From: Dugong dugon
Lineage: Eukaryota > Chordata > Mammalia > Sirenia > Dugongidae
Length of the DNA stretch: 64,000 bases
Assembly (NCBI GenBank): GCA_030035585.1
Contig: CM057482.1
Span: 60,826,828-60,890,827, forward strand
Direction of reading: 5' to 3'
Below are positions 1-10,892 of this stretch, piece after piece. The translations under genes were made by a program, and so were the position numbers. The notes under the pieces are model-generated. The model had not been told where the DNA came from. It saw only the letters and a program-made list of their open reading frames with translations, and searched no databases. Numbering within the stretch: the first letter of the stretch is position 1; the number at the start of each line of letters is the position of its first letter.

Positions 1-57
1 CTTTACGGGAAAACCCAGAGTTGGCCTCCTCTCAGCATGCTGCAAAAGAACAAAACC

Positions 58-250
58 AAACCTGTTGCTGTCGAGTTGATTCGGACTCATGGCGACCCCC
101 TGTGTTACAGAGTAGAACTGTTCCATAGGGTTTTCTTGGTTGTAATCTTTATGGAAGTAGATTGCCAGGCTTTTCCTCTGTGGCACCTTGGGTAAGTTTG
201 AACCACCAACATGTAACTTAGTAGCTGAGGGCAAACCATTTGTGCCACCC
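58..250 (-). repeat. AfroSINE copy
   Basis: Read on the minus strand this is a tRNA-derived SINE. The tRNA-like head lies at about 190-250 and the BovB/RTE-like tail at 58-130, with the diagnostic tail text 'gagttgattcggactcatgg' and 'cagagtagaactg'. It is the long form, with a middle segment (ttgtaatctttatggaag) that shorter copies in this window lack. It is diverged and does not code for protein. Confidence 0.88.
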
Positions 251-604
251 ATACTATGCTATCCGTTTCTCATCTTCACATTAAATCACAAGTAGAAGAA
301 TGGAGCCAGGGGGAAAAAGTACCTCTAAGTCCTCCGTCTTCTCCTGATTTTTGCCCTTCCTTTGAGGCCCAATTTAGCCCCAGAAGGGTAAGAAAGGGGA
401 AACTGCTGTTAATATTTCTGTTGTCCACCACCCAGAAACCTGCTGCCCCAGCTTTTCATCTTTTGTGGACCAATTAACACAATTCTTTTTTTTTTTTTTT
501 TAATCGGATTAGAATAGTGGCTTTTAATTTCATCCTAGGACCACTTTCTTGAAACAAACTTACTACGAGTAACAACCATTGCCTGCTTCATATTACTACT
601 TAAA
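251..604. other. No recognised feature
   Basis: This is single-copy-looking sequence with a short T-run at about 488-502. The small open frame in it (256-477) has no recognisable protein similarity and ends in the T-run. I see no gene or repeat family here. Confidence 0.5.
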
Positions 605-765
605 TATAACCAAATCTGTTGCCGTTGAGTCAGTTCTGACTCATAGCAACCCTACAGGACAGAGTAGAACTGCCCCATAGGGTTTCCAAGGAGCAGCTGG
701 TGGATTCGAACGGCCAACCTTTTGGTTAGCAGCTGAACTCTTAACCACTGTGCCACTAGGGCTCC
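605..765 (-). repeat. AfroSINE copy
   Basis: Minus-strand tRNA-derived SINE of the short form. The BovB-like tail (gttgagtcagttctgactca) is followed by 'ggacagagtagaactgcccc' and ends at a head reading 'aaccactgtgccactagggc'. The box-B-like part of the head is preserved (gattcgaacggccaacc on the plus strand). Confidence 0.92.
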
Positions 766-833
766 TATTTAAACATATTACCCTTTTAAACAATTATACT
801 GCAGAATAAATGAGAAGAAATGGCCCCATTTTT

Positions 834-2291
834 TTATTTATTTTTATTTTTATTGTACTTCAGGTGAAGGCTTACAGAACAAATAGTTTCTCATGAAACA
901 GAAGTACACATGTTGATTTATGACATTGGTTAACAACCCCACAACATAGCAACCCCCTAACTTCTCAACTTTTTTTTTTTTTTTTTTTGGTGAAAATACA
1001 CATAGCCAAAGATACACCGTGTCAGAAATTTCTACATGCACAGTTCAGTGACATTGACTACGCTCTTCCAATTGTGCTGTTATTCTCACTTAAGATGAAG
1101 GCTTACAGAACAAAATAGTTTCTCATTTAACAGTTACTACAAATGTTGCCCTATGACAATGGTTAACAATCTCACAACACATCAACAATATCCTTACTCA
1201 ACCTTGGGTTCCCTATCACCAGCTTCCTTGTCCCTTTCTGCTTTCTGGCCCTTGTCACTGGACTCCTGTACCTTGTTAGTCTCATTTGGTTTTATGGGGC
1301 TGTCCACTCCCAGGCTGAACAGTGAACCTTGGAGGTAATTTCACCACTGAGCTAAAACTGTGTCTGGGGGCCATACTCTCGGGGTTTCTCCAGTCTCTGT
1401 CAGGCCAGTAAATCTGGTCTTTTTTTTTTGTGGGTTAGAATTATGCTCTATATCCTTCTCCAGCTCTGTCCAGAACCCTCTGTTGTGATCCTGGCCAGAG
1501 CAGTCAGTGGTGGTAGCCGGGCACCATCTAGCTGTACTGGTCTCAGTCCGGTGGAGGCCTTGGTAGCTGTGGACAATTACTCCTTCAGATTAATCTTTTC
1601 CTTGTATCCTGTTCTCTTCATTCTCCCTTGCTCCCGAAGGGATGAGACCAGTGGAATATCTTAGATGGCCGCTCACAGGCTTTTAAGACCCCAGACACTA
1701 CTCACCAAGGTAGAATGTAGAACATTGTCCTTAGAAGCTGTGTCATGCCAATTGAGCTAGATGTTCCCCGAGACCATGGTCCCCACAGCCCTCCGCCCAG
1801 CAATTCAGTCCCTCAGGGAGTTTGGATGTGTCTATGGGGCTTCCATGACCTTTCCTTGTACAAGTTGTGCTAGTTTCTCTTGTATTGTGTACTGTCTCAC
1901 CCTTCACCCAAGGTACCACTTATCTACTGTCTATTTACTATTCCCCCACCCCCCCACCCCTCTCATCCCTGGTAACCAACAAAGATTGTTACTTTTTGTG
2001 TGTGAACTTTTTCATGGGTTTTACAATAGAGGTCTCATACAATATTTGTCCTTTTGTGATTGACTTATTTCACTCAGCATAATGTCCTCCAGTTTCATCC
2101 ATGTTATGAGATGCTTCACAGATTCATTGTTGTTCTTTCTCGTTGCATAGTACTCCATTGTGTGTATGTACCACAGTTTGTTTATCCATTCATCTGTTGA
2201 TGGGCATCTAGGTTGTTTCCATCATTTTGCTATTGTGAACAATGCTGCCATGAACATAGGTGTGCATATGTCTATTCGAGTGACGACTCTT
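834..2291 (-). mobile_element. L1 LINE, 5'-truncated, antisense, with target site duplication
   Basis: The sequence is the reverse complement of the L1 3' end also seen at about 60830-62270: the last part of ORF2 followed by the 3' UTR. It is flanked by a 19-bp direct repeat, aagaaatggccccattttt, at 815-833 and 2292-2310. This marks one target-primed insertion of a 1.46 kb 5'-truncated copy. The 3' end carries two tandem L1-type tails separated by a T-run at about 970-988, a pattern repeated in other L1 copies of this window. It is non-coding today. Confidence 0.93.
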
Positions 2292-2322
2292 AAGAAATGG
2301 CCCCATTTTTAAGTGAAGTATA

Positions 2323-2528
2323 AAACCAGTTGCTGTTGAGTTGATTCCGACTCATAGTGACCCCATTTGTGTCAGAGTAGAACTGTGCTCCACAGGGTTT
2401 TCAATGGCTTATTTTTTGGCAAGTAGATTGTCAGGGCTTTTTTCTGAGGCGTTGCGGGGTGGACTCGAACGTCCAACCTTTCAGTTAGCAGCTCAGCACT
2501 TTAACTGTTTGTACCACCCAGGGACTCC
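2323..2528 (-). repeat. AfroSINE copy
   Basis: Minus-strand AfroSINE of the longer form. The tail text 'gttgagttgattccgactca' is present, and the head ends at 'cacccagggactcc'. It lies just outside the right target repeat of the preceding L1. Confidence 0.9.
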
Positions 2529-2529
2529 T

Positions 2530-3250
2530 AGTAAAATATAACATATGTAGAAAAATGTGCCCGTTGATAAAACTTTACACACTACAAACTGAACATCTTC
2601 ATGGAAGCCCCAGCCAGGTCAAGAGATAGAAAGTTACCAGAAACCCAGAATCTCCCTGTGTTCCCTTCCAATTCACATCCTGGCAAAGATAACCACATCC
2701 TGTTTTGACTTCCATTATCACAGATCAGTTTTTCCTTTTATTAAACGCATACTTTGAATAAACAGACTCCTGCAGTGTACACTGCTTTCTGTCTCACTTC
2801 TTTCCTGTTCAAGCTGTGGCTGTGAGTCGTCAGTGCTGTTGCTATAGCAGGGGTTCATTCAGTCTCACTGCTCCGGCATTTCATCGGGTGAATAGACCAG
2901 AATTCACTTATCTTTTCTGCTGTGGATGAACATTTGGATTGTTTAAAGTTTTTGCCTATTATAAATAATATTGTTTTGTAGATTCTAGTATATATCTTTT
3001 GGTGAACATATGTATTTATGTTGGCCGGCTATATACCTAGGAGTGGAACTGATGGACCGAACAGTATGCGTACGTTCGGTTTTTGTAAATGCTGAACAGT
3101 TTCCCAACACGATGGTGGCAATTAACACTCTGGTTTGAGGATTTGGGTTGCTCTGTTGTTTCGCCATCACTTGACGTTGTTGTTTTCACTTTGGGCGTCC
3201 TGGTACCTGTGTGAACGGCACCATGTTTGACAGTATACATTGCAAAACAT
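2530..3250 (-). mobile_element. Old L1 fragment (L1M-like 3' region), antisense
   Basis: The plus strand reads like the reverse complement of an ancient mammalian L1 3' region. Phrases such as 'tcttttggtgaacatatgta', 'cctaggagtggaactgatgg' and 'atgctgaacagtttcccaac' are typical of such copies. It is heavily mutated and has no open frame of interest. The family is assigned from memory of the consensus pattern. Confidence 0.55.
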
Positions 3251-3256
3251 TTTTTG

Positions 3257-3460
3257 TTGTTGTTAGTTGTGGCGAGTCGATTGCAACTCATAGCTACCCC
3301 ATGTGTGCAGAGTAGAACTGTTCCATAGAATTTTCAAGGTTAGGACCTTTTGAAAGCAAATTGTCAGGCCTGTCTTCTAAGGTGCCTCTGGGTGGGTTCA
3401 AACTGCCAACCGTTTGGCTAGAGGTTGAGCACTTAACCATTTTCATCATCCAGGGACTCC
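3257..3460 (-). repeat. AfroSINE copy
   Basis: Minus-strand AfroSINE. The tail begins in a (gtt)n run (tgttgttgttagttgtggcg), continues with 'gagtcgattgcaactcatag', and the head ends at 'catccagggactcc'. The (gtt)n run is the plus-strand image of the (aac)n tail expected of BovB-mobilised SINEs. Confidence 0.9.
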
Positions 3461-3477
3461 TACAAAATATCCTATTA

Positions 3478-3607
3478 TCGTTGTTAGGTGCCATCAAGTC
3501 AATTTTCAACTCACAGCAACCACAATCCCATGAAGCGCTGGGTGGGTTCTAACCACCAACCTTTTGGTTAGCAGCTGAGAGCTTAACTGTTGTGCCAGCA
3601 GGGCTCC
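3478..3607 (-). repeat. AfroSINE copy, internally shortened
   Basis: Minus-strand AfroSINE only 17 bp from the previous one. It retains the tail (cgttgttaggtgccatcaag) and the head (gttagcagctgagagcttaa) but lacks most of the middle segment. Confidence 0.85.
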
Positions 3608-4533
3608 TTACAAAATATACTAGTTAAGTTAAAAAACAGAAGAATGTATTCATGTTTTGAATACTAAGTAATGTCCTCAATGAGACAAATATGTGGACGA
3701 CCTCTCTGGGGATTACTAGTCACAGATCACTTATGGGTGAACAATGTTTTGAGGATAGCTGGTCTTGATTACTTTATGAAAGATGTGCAGAGTTGCTTTA
3801 AAAGGTGGGATCTTAGAATTTAAATAAAAACAAAAGATTTCTCACTCTATTTTTTGTTTCATGGGCGTTTTGAAGAATTATCATCAATACCTGATTGCAG
3901 GCAAATTGACCACTGGTTACTCTACATCAGCACAAAAAAAGGGCCGCAAAAGGGAGTCCGTTCATATGCTAAGTACTCTGAGGCAGTTTTCCCTGAGGTA
4001 ATTTAAATTCTGCTGTCATTTATTAATTCACCTTCCATTATTTCCACAAACTCAGTTTTTGAAGGAAATCTGCATGTGTTTCTTATTACATTAGGGCTAT
4101 TAAAATCTGTAATTCATTACTTTAAAATCACATTGAGCATGCTCACAACGTGCCCAGCTCTGTGCTGGCTGTGCAGCAGCTGATCCCAGCTGTCAGGAAT
4201 ACATCTGGTGGCAATAACAAATGCATTGGCTAAGAGAAGCACAAAGTGTTTATTTTCATCACATAATGAGACACATAGATGTAAGCAGTTGGAGGTGTTG
4301 TTTCAGCTGCTCAGCTATGTCTTCAGGCAGCCAGCTTTCAATCATTCTGCTCCGTCATCCTGAATGTGCCGACTTCCATACTCGTTCTTGTTATCTCATG
4401 CTTGCAAACTAGCTGCTATACTTCAGGCACCACATCTGCATTCAAGAAATAAAAGAGAGGATGATTACAGCCATATCTTTCCCATTTATCAGAAAAAAGT
4501 AAAGAGCCTTGAGAAGACTTCTGCCTATACCTC
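3608..4533. other. No recognised feature
   Basis: About 0.9 kb of AT-rich sequence without a gene, a recent repeat or a convincing exon. Short open frames at 4221-4412 and 4364-4564 overlap in different frames and look random. Confidence 0.5.
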
Positions 4534-4745
4534 TATTAGTTATCCATTTCTGTGGAACAAATGATGCCCCTAAAACAGTAGTTTAAAATTTAAAAAATGA
4601 AAAAACATAAAGCAATAATAACAACAAGAATACTGCAGGGAATTAAACGAGTTTTTAAAAAACAACAAATATTATTTTACAGTTTCTATGGATCAGGAGT
4701 TCCAGGGTAGGGTTTAGGTCTGTCCTAAAGAAGTATTTTAAAAAT
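4534..4745 (-). mobile_element. Probable old MaLR (MLT1-like) LTR fragment
   Basis: The text 'ttagttatccatttctgtgg' followed by 'caacaaatattattttacag' and 'tatggatcaggagttccagg' matches the reverse complement of the 3' end of an MLT1-type LTR. An A-rich insertion interrupts it at about 4585-4660. It runs directly up to the minisatellite that starts near 4880. Confidence 0.5.
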
Positions 4746-4879
4746 TCAACTGCTTCTATTATGCAGGGTCAGAGGGCTGTAGGAAGGATCCCTCTTTGCC
4801 CAGGATAATCAGCCATGCACTGCCCCATCAGATGCCCTCCCTCAGTACCCATGGGTGGTGGGCCATGTGGTCTACCTGG

Positions 4880-6165
4880 ATGTCTTCCCCGGCCTTGGTC
4901 AGACCCTTCACCATATACTCCACCACCTCCTTCCACCTGCGTTCCCAGAGGTAGGCCAGACCCTCCACCAACTCCTCCCAACTTTGTTCCTGGAAATTGG
5001 ACAGACTCTCCATCTCCTCCTCCCAGCTGTGTTCCTGGACCTGGGCGAGACACTACACCTCCTCCTCCCAGCTGTGTTCCTGGACCTTGGCCAGATACTA
5101 CCCCTCCTCCTCCCAGCTGTGTTCCTGGACCTTGGCCAGATACTACCCCTCCTCCTCCCAGCTGTGTTCCTGGACCTTGGCCAGATACTACCCCTCCTCC
5201 TCCCAGCTGTGTTCCTGGAACTTGGACAGATCCTCCACTCCTCCCCACAACTGTGTTCCTGTACCTCAGCCAGACCCTCCCCCTCCTCCTCCCAGCTGAG
5301 TTCCTGGAACTTGGGCCAAACATCCAGCTCCTCCTCCCAGCTGTGTTCCTGGATCTTGGCCAGACTTTACCCCTCCTCCTCCCAGCTGTGTTCCTAGACC
5401 TTGGCCACACTCTCCCCCTCCTCCTCCCAGCTGTTTTCCTGGACCTTGGCGAGATCCTACCCCCTCCTCTTCTCAGCTGTGTTTCTGGACCTTGGACAGA
5501 CCCTCTATCTCCTCCCAAATATGTTCCTGAATATTGGCCATGCCCTCCTCCTCCTCTCAACTCTCTTTCTCCAACAAGGTCAGACCCTCTCCCTTTTCCT
5601 CTCAGCTGTGTTCTTGGACCTCGCCTAGATCCTCTACCTCCGCCTCCCAGGTGTGTTCCGCCACCTTCTCCTCCAGACTTTTTTCTCAAGCACAGCCACA
5701 TCCTCCCCTTCCTCCTCCCATATTTGTTCCCAGACCTTGGCCAGACTCTTCACCTCCTCCTCCCAGCTGTGTTCCTGAACCTTGAACACACCCTCCACCT
5801 CCTCCTCCCACCTGTGTTCCTCGAACTTGGACAGACCCTCCTCGTTCTCCTCCCACCTGTGTTCCTCTACTTTGGCCAGACCATCCCCCTCCTCCTCCCA
5901 ACTTTTTTCTCAAACAAGGCCAGACCCTCCTCCTCCTCCTCCTCCCAGCTGTGTTACTGGACCTAGGCCAGATCCTCTCCCTCCTCCTTCCAACTGTGTT
6001 CCTGAACCTTGGCCAAAACCACCCCCAACTCCTTCTAGCTGTGTTCCTGGACGTTAGACAGACAGTCCACCTCCTTCTCCCAGCTGTGTTCCTGGACCTC
6101 AGCCAGATCCTCCCCATCACCCCCCAACTGTGTTCCTAGACCTCTGTCCCCCACTCCCAAGGCTG
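4880..6165. repeat. 45-bp minisatellite, strongly strand-asymmetric
   Basis: Tandem units contain 'cagctgtgttcctggacc' and a run of cctcctcctccc. The unit starts at 5071, 5116, 5161 and 5206 are exactly 45 bp apart. Outer units are degenerate, with about 28 units in all. The plus strand is pyrimidine-rich (C and T) and the minus strand purine-rich. Because 45 is a multiple of three and the unit lacks stops in several frames, long open frames appear on both strands: 383 codons at 4815-5966 plus, 310 codons at 4769-5701 minus, and 180 codons at 4855-5397 plus. I regard these as artefacts of the repeat, not genes. Confidence 0.95.
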
Positions 6166-6440
6166 GAGTCCCCCACCCCAACTTGTCTGCGGTTCCCCTC
6201 CCCCACCTGGCTGGGTTCCTTCTCCCCCACTTAGCTGGGGTCTCCTTCCCCCACACAGCTGGGGTCCTCCACCTCACCCTGCTGGGCTCACCGTTCCCCA
6301 CCCAGCTGGCATCACCCTCCCCCACAAACCTGGCACCCCCCTCCGCTACTCATCTACCTTCCCCACCTGACCGGCTATGTAGGCCTCATCAGCTGCCTCC
6401 ACCACATACTCTCAGGCCTCAATAGCCACAGACTCAACCA
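6166..6440. repeat. Degenerate ~24-bp C-rich tandem repeat
   Basis: Directly after the 45-bp array come about six to eight imperfect units of roughly 24 bp, each built on a C-run followed by 'cagctggggtc'-like text (for example near 6226, 6250 and 6300). It shares the pyrimidine bias of the larger array and may derive from it. Confidence 0.75.
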
Positions 6441-6905
6441 CCTCCACGCTTCTGGCCTCTGAAGACCATTAGAGAGTTGCCAGAGTCTTCTCCTCCAATA
6501 CCCTGATCACCAGTATTGTTGTTGGTATTCTTAAATGGTCTCATTCTACCTCCTTCCATCTTCCATGGAAGAAAAGCCTTGCCTGTGGAAAGAGACAACT
6601 CTTTACTTAGGTAATCTTAACTGTGGCATTAAAACTCACTACAGAAAATTAGTTATCAACCAAACTGATAACATTTAATAAAGACTCTCACAACTGGTGT
6701 CTCTCATAAGTTGACTGGATGTAAGATAATCATACAACCACCCAACATTAATATTTGTTTACTCAACAAACACTTATTGAGTACCTGCTGTCTGCTATGA
6801 CAAACAATAGACTTGATCCCTGGCTTCAGGGCCTTCAGATGCAACAATCTGAAATAAGTGTGTGCAACAAACTGTCTACAGCCTTTCAGGCTGGAGAGGA
6901 CATTA
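6441..6905. other. No recognised feature
   Basis: Ordinary-looking sequence between the minisatellite and the next SINE. No exon, recent repeat or regulatory motif could be supported. Confidence 0.45.
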
Positions 6906-7035
6906 ACCTGTTGCCATCTACTCCATTCTGGCTCATAGCGACCTTATACGACAGAGTAGAAAGGCCTCATGGGGTTTCCAAGGAGCATGGATTTGAACTG
7001 CAGCCTCTCTTTACCACTGCACCACCAGGGCTCCG
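6906..7035 (-). repeat. AfroSINE copy, short
   Basis: Minus-strand AfroSINE with tail text 'gctcatagcgaccttatacg' and head text 'cactgcaccaccagggctcc'. Part of the tRNA-like region is deleted. Confidence 0.85.
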
Positions 7036-7229
7036 GAGAAGACATCAGGACCCAACAAAGTGACCTTTTACAGATGAAGAAACTAAGGTTAAGTGACTTG
7101 CCCCTAATCTCCCAGCAAAGGTGCCCCAAGGTTGTGTTCTTGACTGTATTCTAGTCTCATTCCACACATTCACAACCACTTTCATGACTTCAACTGCTCG
7201 GTAAATACTAGTGATTTCCATTTCTATAT

Positions 7230-8123
7230 TAGGGCAAAAACACTAAAAGCAAATATCCCTAATGAACACAGAGATAAAAATCCGTAACAAAATATTAGCA
7301 AATTGTATCCACGACTAAGTGGCGTTTATCCCAGGAATGCAAGAGTGGTTCAAAATAAGGAAATCTATCAATGTACTACGATGAAGGAAAAGAACCACAT
7401 GATCATCTCAGTAGATGCTGAAAAGATAGTTGACAAAATCCAATACCCTTTAATGATAAAATCACTCAAAGAACTAGTAATAGGAAGGAACTTCCTCAAT
7501 AAGATAAAAGGCAGTTATGAAAACCCCACTGTAAACATCATACTCTATATTGAGAGAGTGATAAAATCTAAGGTCAGGAGCAAGACAAGGATGTCTGCTC
7601 TCACCACTGATTTTCAGCATTGTACTGGAAGTTCTAGCCAGAGCAATTAGTCAAGGAAAAAAAAGAAGGAAAGAAAACTATCCAAATCAGAAAGGAGGAA
7701 ATAAAACCATCCTTATTCATAGAGGACGTGATCCTATATGTAGAAAATCCCAAAGAATCCACACGCATGCACACACACTAGTGGTGCTAATAAATGAATT
7801 TAGCAAAGTTTCAATATACAAGATCAACACATAAAAGTAATCTGGGTTTCTATACGCCAGCAGTAAACAATCTAAATAGGACATAGAGAAAACAATTTCA
7901 TTTACAATAGTATCAAAAAGAATAAAACACCTAGGGAAGAAGTTCACCAGGGAAGTAAAAAACTTGTACACTGAAAACTATAAAACATTGCTGAAAGAAA
8001 TCAAAGAAGATCTGACTAAATGGAAGGCTATTCCTTGTCCATGGACTGGAAGACTTGATATTGTTAAGACGGCAATACTACACAAAGCGATCTTCCGGTT
8101 CAATGTCATCCCTCTACAAACTC
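7230..8123 (+). mobile_element. Old L1 ORF2 fragment (first part)
   Basis: The translated plus strand resembles the reverse transcriptase part of L1 ORF2. An open stretch at 7303-7650 starts with 'MYPRLSGVYPRNARVVQNK', a decayed form of the L1 'S-G-F-I-P' region. The fragment is interrupted at 8124 by an LTR and resumes at 8536. Frameshifts and stops make it non-functional. Confidence 0.8.
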
Positions 8124-8535
8124 TGTTTTAGTTATCTAGTGCTGCTATAACACAAATGCTACAAGCAGATGGCTTTAACAAACAAAATTTTATTTTTTCA
8201 CACTTTAGGAGGCTACAAGTCCGAATTGAGGGTGCCAGCTATAAGGGAAGGTTTTTTCTCTCTGATGGCTTTTTGGACGGTCCTTTTTTCTTTGAGCTTC
8301 TGCTCCTGGGCAATTTCCGTGTGGTATGGCATCTCTTCCCCGATCTCTGCTTCTTCAGCTTGCCTGTTTAATCTCTTTTATATCTCAAAAGAGATTAACT
8401 AAAGACACATCCTACGTTAATCCTTTCTCATTAATATAACAAATACAACCCATTCCCAAATGAGATTATAAACACAGGCATAGTGGTTAGGATTTACAAC
8501 ACATATTTTGAGGAGAAACAATTCAATCTATAACA
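8124..8535 (-). mobile_element. MaLR-type solo LTR inserted in the L1 fragment
   Basis: The LTR runs from 'tgttttagttatctagtgct' to 'attcaatctataaca', the reverse complement of an MLT1-like LTR with TG...CA ends. The flanking 5 bp are aactc (8119-8123) and aattc (8536-8540), a 5-bp target repeat with one mismatch, as expected for this superfamily. L1 sequence continues across the insertion. Confidence 0.85.
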
Positions 8536-8703
8536 AATTCCAACAGCCTTATTTTGCAAAAATGGAAAAGCTGAGTCTCAAATTCATATGGAACTGCAAG
8601 GGGCCCCAAACAGCCCAAACAATCTAGAAAAAGGATAAATTAGGAGGACTCATACTTCCCAATTTCAGAACATACTATAAAGCTATGGTAATCAAAACAA
8701 ATA
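8536..8703 (+). mobile_element. Old L1 ORF2 fragment (second part)
   Basis: Continuation of the L1 copy that begins at 7230. The text 'ttccaacagcc' and then 'catatggaactgcaagg' is typical of the L1 ORF2 C-terminal half. It ends at an AfroSINE. Confidence 0.75.
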
Positions 8704-8866
8704 AAACCCAAAACTCATTGCTGTCGAGTCGATTGTGACTCATAGCGATGCTACAGGACAGAGTAGAACTGTGTCATAAAGTTTCCAAGGAGCACCTGGT
8801 GGATTCAAACTGCTGACCTTTTGGTTAGCAGCCATAGCTCTTAACCACTACGCCACCGCGGTTTCC
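8704..8866 (-). repeat. AfroSINE copy
   Basis: Minus-strand AfroSINE of the short form with a well-kept tail (ctgtcgagtcgattgtgact) and head (gttagcagccatagctctta). Confidence 0.92.
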
Positions 8867-9410
8867 AAACAAACCAAGTACTTAGGAATTAACTTAACCA
8901 GAGAGGTGAAACACTTGTACACAGAAAACTATAAAACACTACTGAAAGAAATTAAAGACAACCTCAACAAATGAAAAGGCATTCCTTGCTCGTGAATCAG
9001 AAGACTTAATATTGTCAAGAACTCAATACTATTGAAAGCAACCTATAAATTCACGCAATCTCTATCAAAATTCCAGAAGTCTTTTCTATACAATTGGAAA
9101 AGTCAATCCTCAAATTTATACGGAACTGCAAAAGACCAGGAATAGCCAAAGCAATCTTGAAAAGGAAGAACAGTAGGAGGACTCTCACTTCCGGATCTTA
9201 AAACACATTATAAAGCTTCAGTAATCAAAACAGTCTTGTATTGGTACAGTGATAGACAAATAGACCAATGAAACAGAATTGAGTATCCAGAGTTAAATTC
9301 ATGCACCTATGGTCAATTAATCTCTAAGCGTGCTAAATCCACCAAATGGGGGAAAGAATTGTCTCTTTAATAAGCGCTTCTGAGACAACTGGATTTCCAC
9401 ATGCAAAAGA
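8867..9410 (+). mobile_element. Second old L1 ORF2 fragment
   Basis: The text repeats the L1 interval already seen at about 7920-8100 ('gtacacagaaaactataaaa'), so this is a separate L1 insertion rather than a continuation. Translation gives broken C-terminal ORF2. It ends abruptly at an LTR fragment. Confidence 0.75.
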
Positions 9411-9628
9411 TTTATTTTCTCACAGTTTAAGAGGCTAGAAGTCTGAATTCAGGGTGCCAGCTATAGGGGAAGACGCTCTGTTGGCTCTGGAGGATGGTCC
9501 TTACCTCTTTTCAGCTTCTGTTTCTTGATTCCATGGAGATCTCATGTGGTGTGGCATCTGTCTTCCCCCATCTGATTGCCTGCCTGCTTACCTGCTCAGT
9601 CTGCTCTTTTATATCTCTAAAGAGACTT
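9411..9628 (-). mobile_element. Partial MaLR-type LTR
   Basis: Internal part of the same LTR family as at 8124: 'tttattttctcacagtttaa' to 'tatctctaaagagactta'. Its first bases and its last ~150 bp are missing. The right end is the junction with the L1 that starts at about 9629. Confidence 0.8.
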
Positions 9629-10892
9629 AGGGAAGACGGGGCCAAGAGGGCAGAGTAGTCAGACTCTTCCTGTGGTCCCTCTTACAACAAAGACTCGAAA
9701 AACAAGTGAACCAAGTATATATGACAATTTAGGAGCCCTGAACATCAAAGACAATGTCGAGGAGTCGGACTGAGAAGCAACGGGAGGGAGAGAGAGTTCA
9801 GAAGAAGGGAAGATTTGCTAGACCTGACCTGGCCAAAACCCAGCAGTCTGGATCGGCCGGCACATGTGAGCTCAGGCAAGCAGTAGTGCTCGGGACATGT
9901 TTTCCACACTGGCATAAACAGAGTGGTGGAGAGTGAGCTCAAGCCACCTGAACCAGGGAGAAGTGGCGCTGAATCTGTGAAAGTTAAGCGCAAGGGTCTA
10001 ACCTACCGTGTGGGATCAAAAAAAAAAAAACCCTTCCTCTCTCTGGGAGTACCTCTCTCCCATTTACTCACCCCCTCCCCGCTCTGCTCAGGTCCTGGTC
10101 GGGCCTCAGTGACTGCCACAGCCTCTGGGCCGGAAGCTGGACTCGTCCCACACTCTGGGCCATTCTCCCAACTTTGGAGACAGAACAAATTAACAAACAG
10201 GAAAAAATAATCTGCCAGCTCCCCTAAGCCAGAAACTCAGCGCAGGCGCAGCACCTTTGCACAGGCATAAGGTGCCCATGGACTCTGAATGCCTTTCACC
10301 CCTGCCTAGACCTGTGAGGCTCCATTTCAACAGCACAGACCCTCATTAGCATGGTACAAATGGGTATACACCTGAAGCCTATTTTCAACTGCAACAGCTA
10401 AGGGGGAGTGGCAAATTTCTGACATTTGACATCACCCTGTCCATTAAGCAGGGTCCTCACCTACCCACATCAGAGGACTGAGAACTGGTGGCTCCAAACA
10501 CTCCACCTAGCCAGGGAGCCAAGAATAAGTGGTGCCTACCAGTTCTTACAGCCAACAGTATTGGGTGCCCAAAGTCTGGCTGCAAAACCCATCCACCTAC
10601 CTGCTCTAGGGTACATGGACACACCTTCCACCCAGGCACTCAGGGGCAGCTGTCAGCCCTCTACCTTGCTCAGCACATAACCCCCCACTGCAGCCAGATA
10701 CTTGTGCCTACTCCAATCACCCCTACACAGCCCTGCTCATCTTAGACCATAGGTGAGCATGCACCATACACTCGATGACTGACAACCTGGACGCCTGAGC
10801 TGAATCTACACAAGAAAAGTAAACAGACTCCTGGGCTCATATACCTAGTAACAGCTCTACCCACCTGGTGACAAGATGTGAGCACTTCAAAG

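Noticed and set aside
4815..5966. 383-codon plus-strand frame and 310-codon antisense frame as proline/glycine-rich protein genes
   Set aside because: Both are generated by the 45-bp tandem repeat, other frames are also open, and there is no unique N- or C-terminal domain or splice context.
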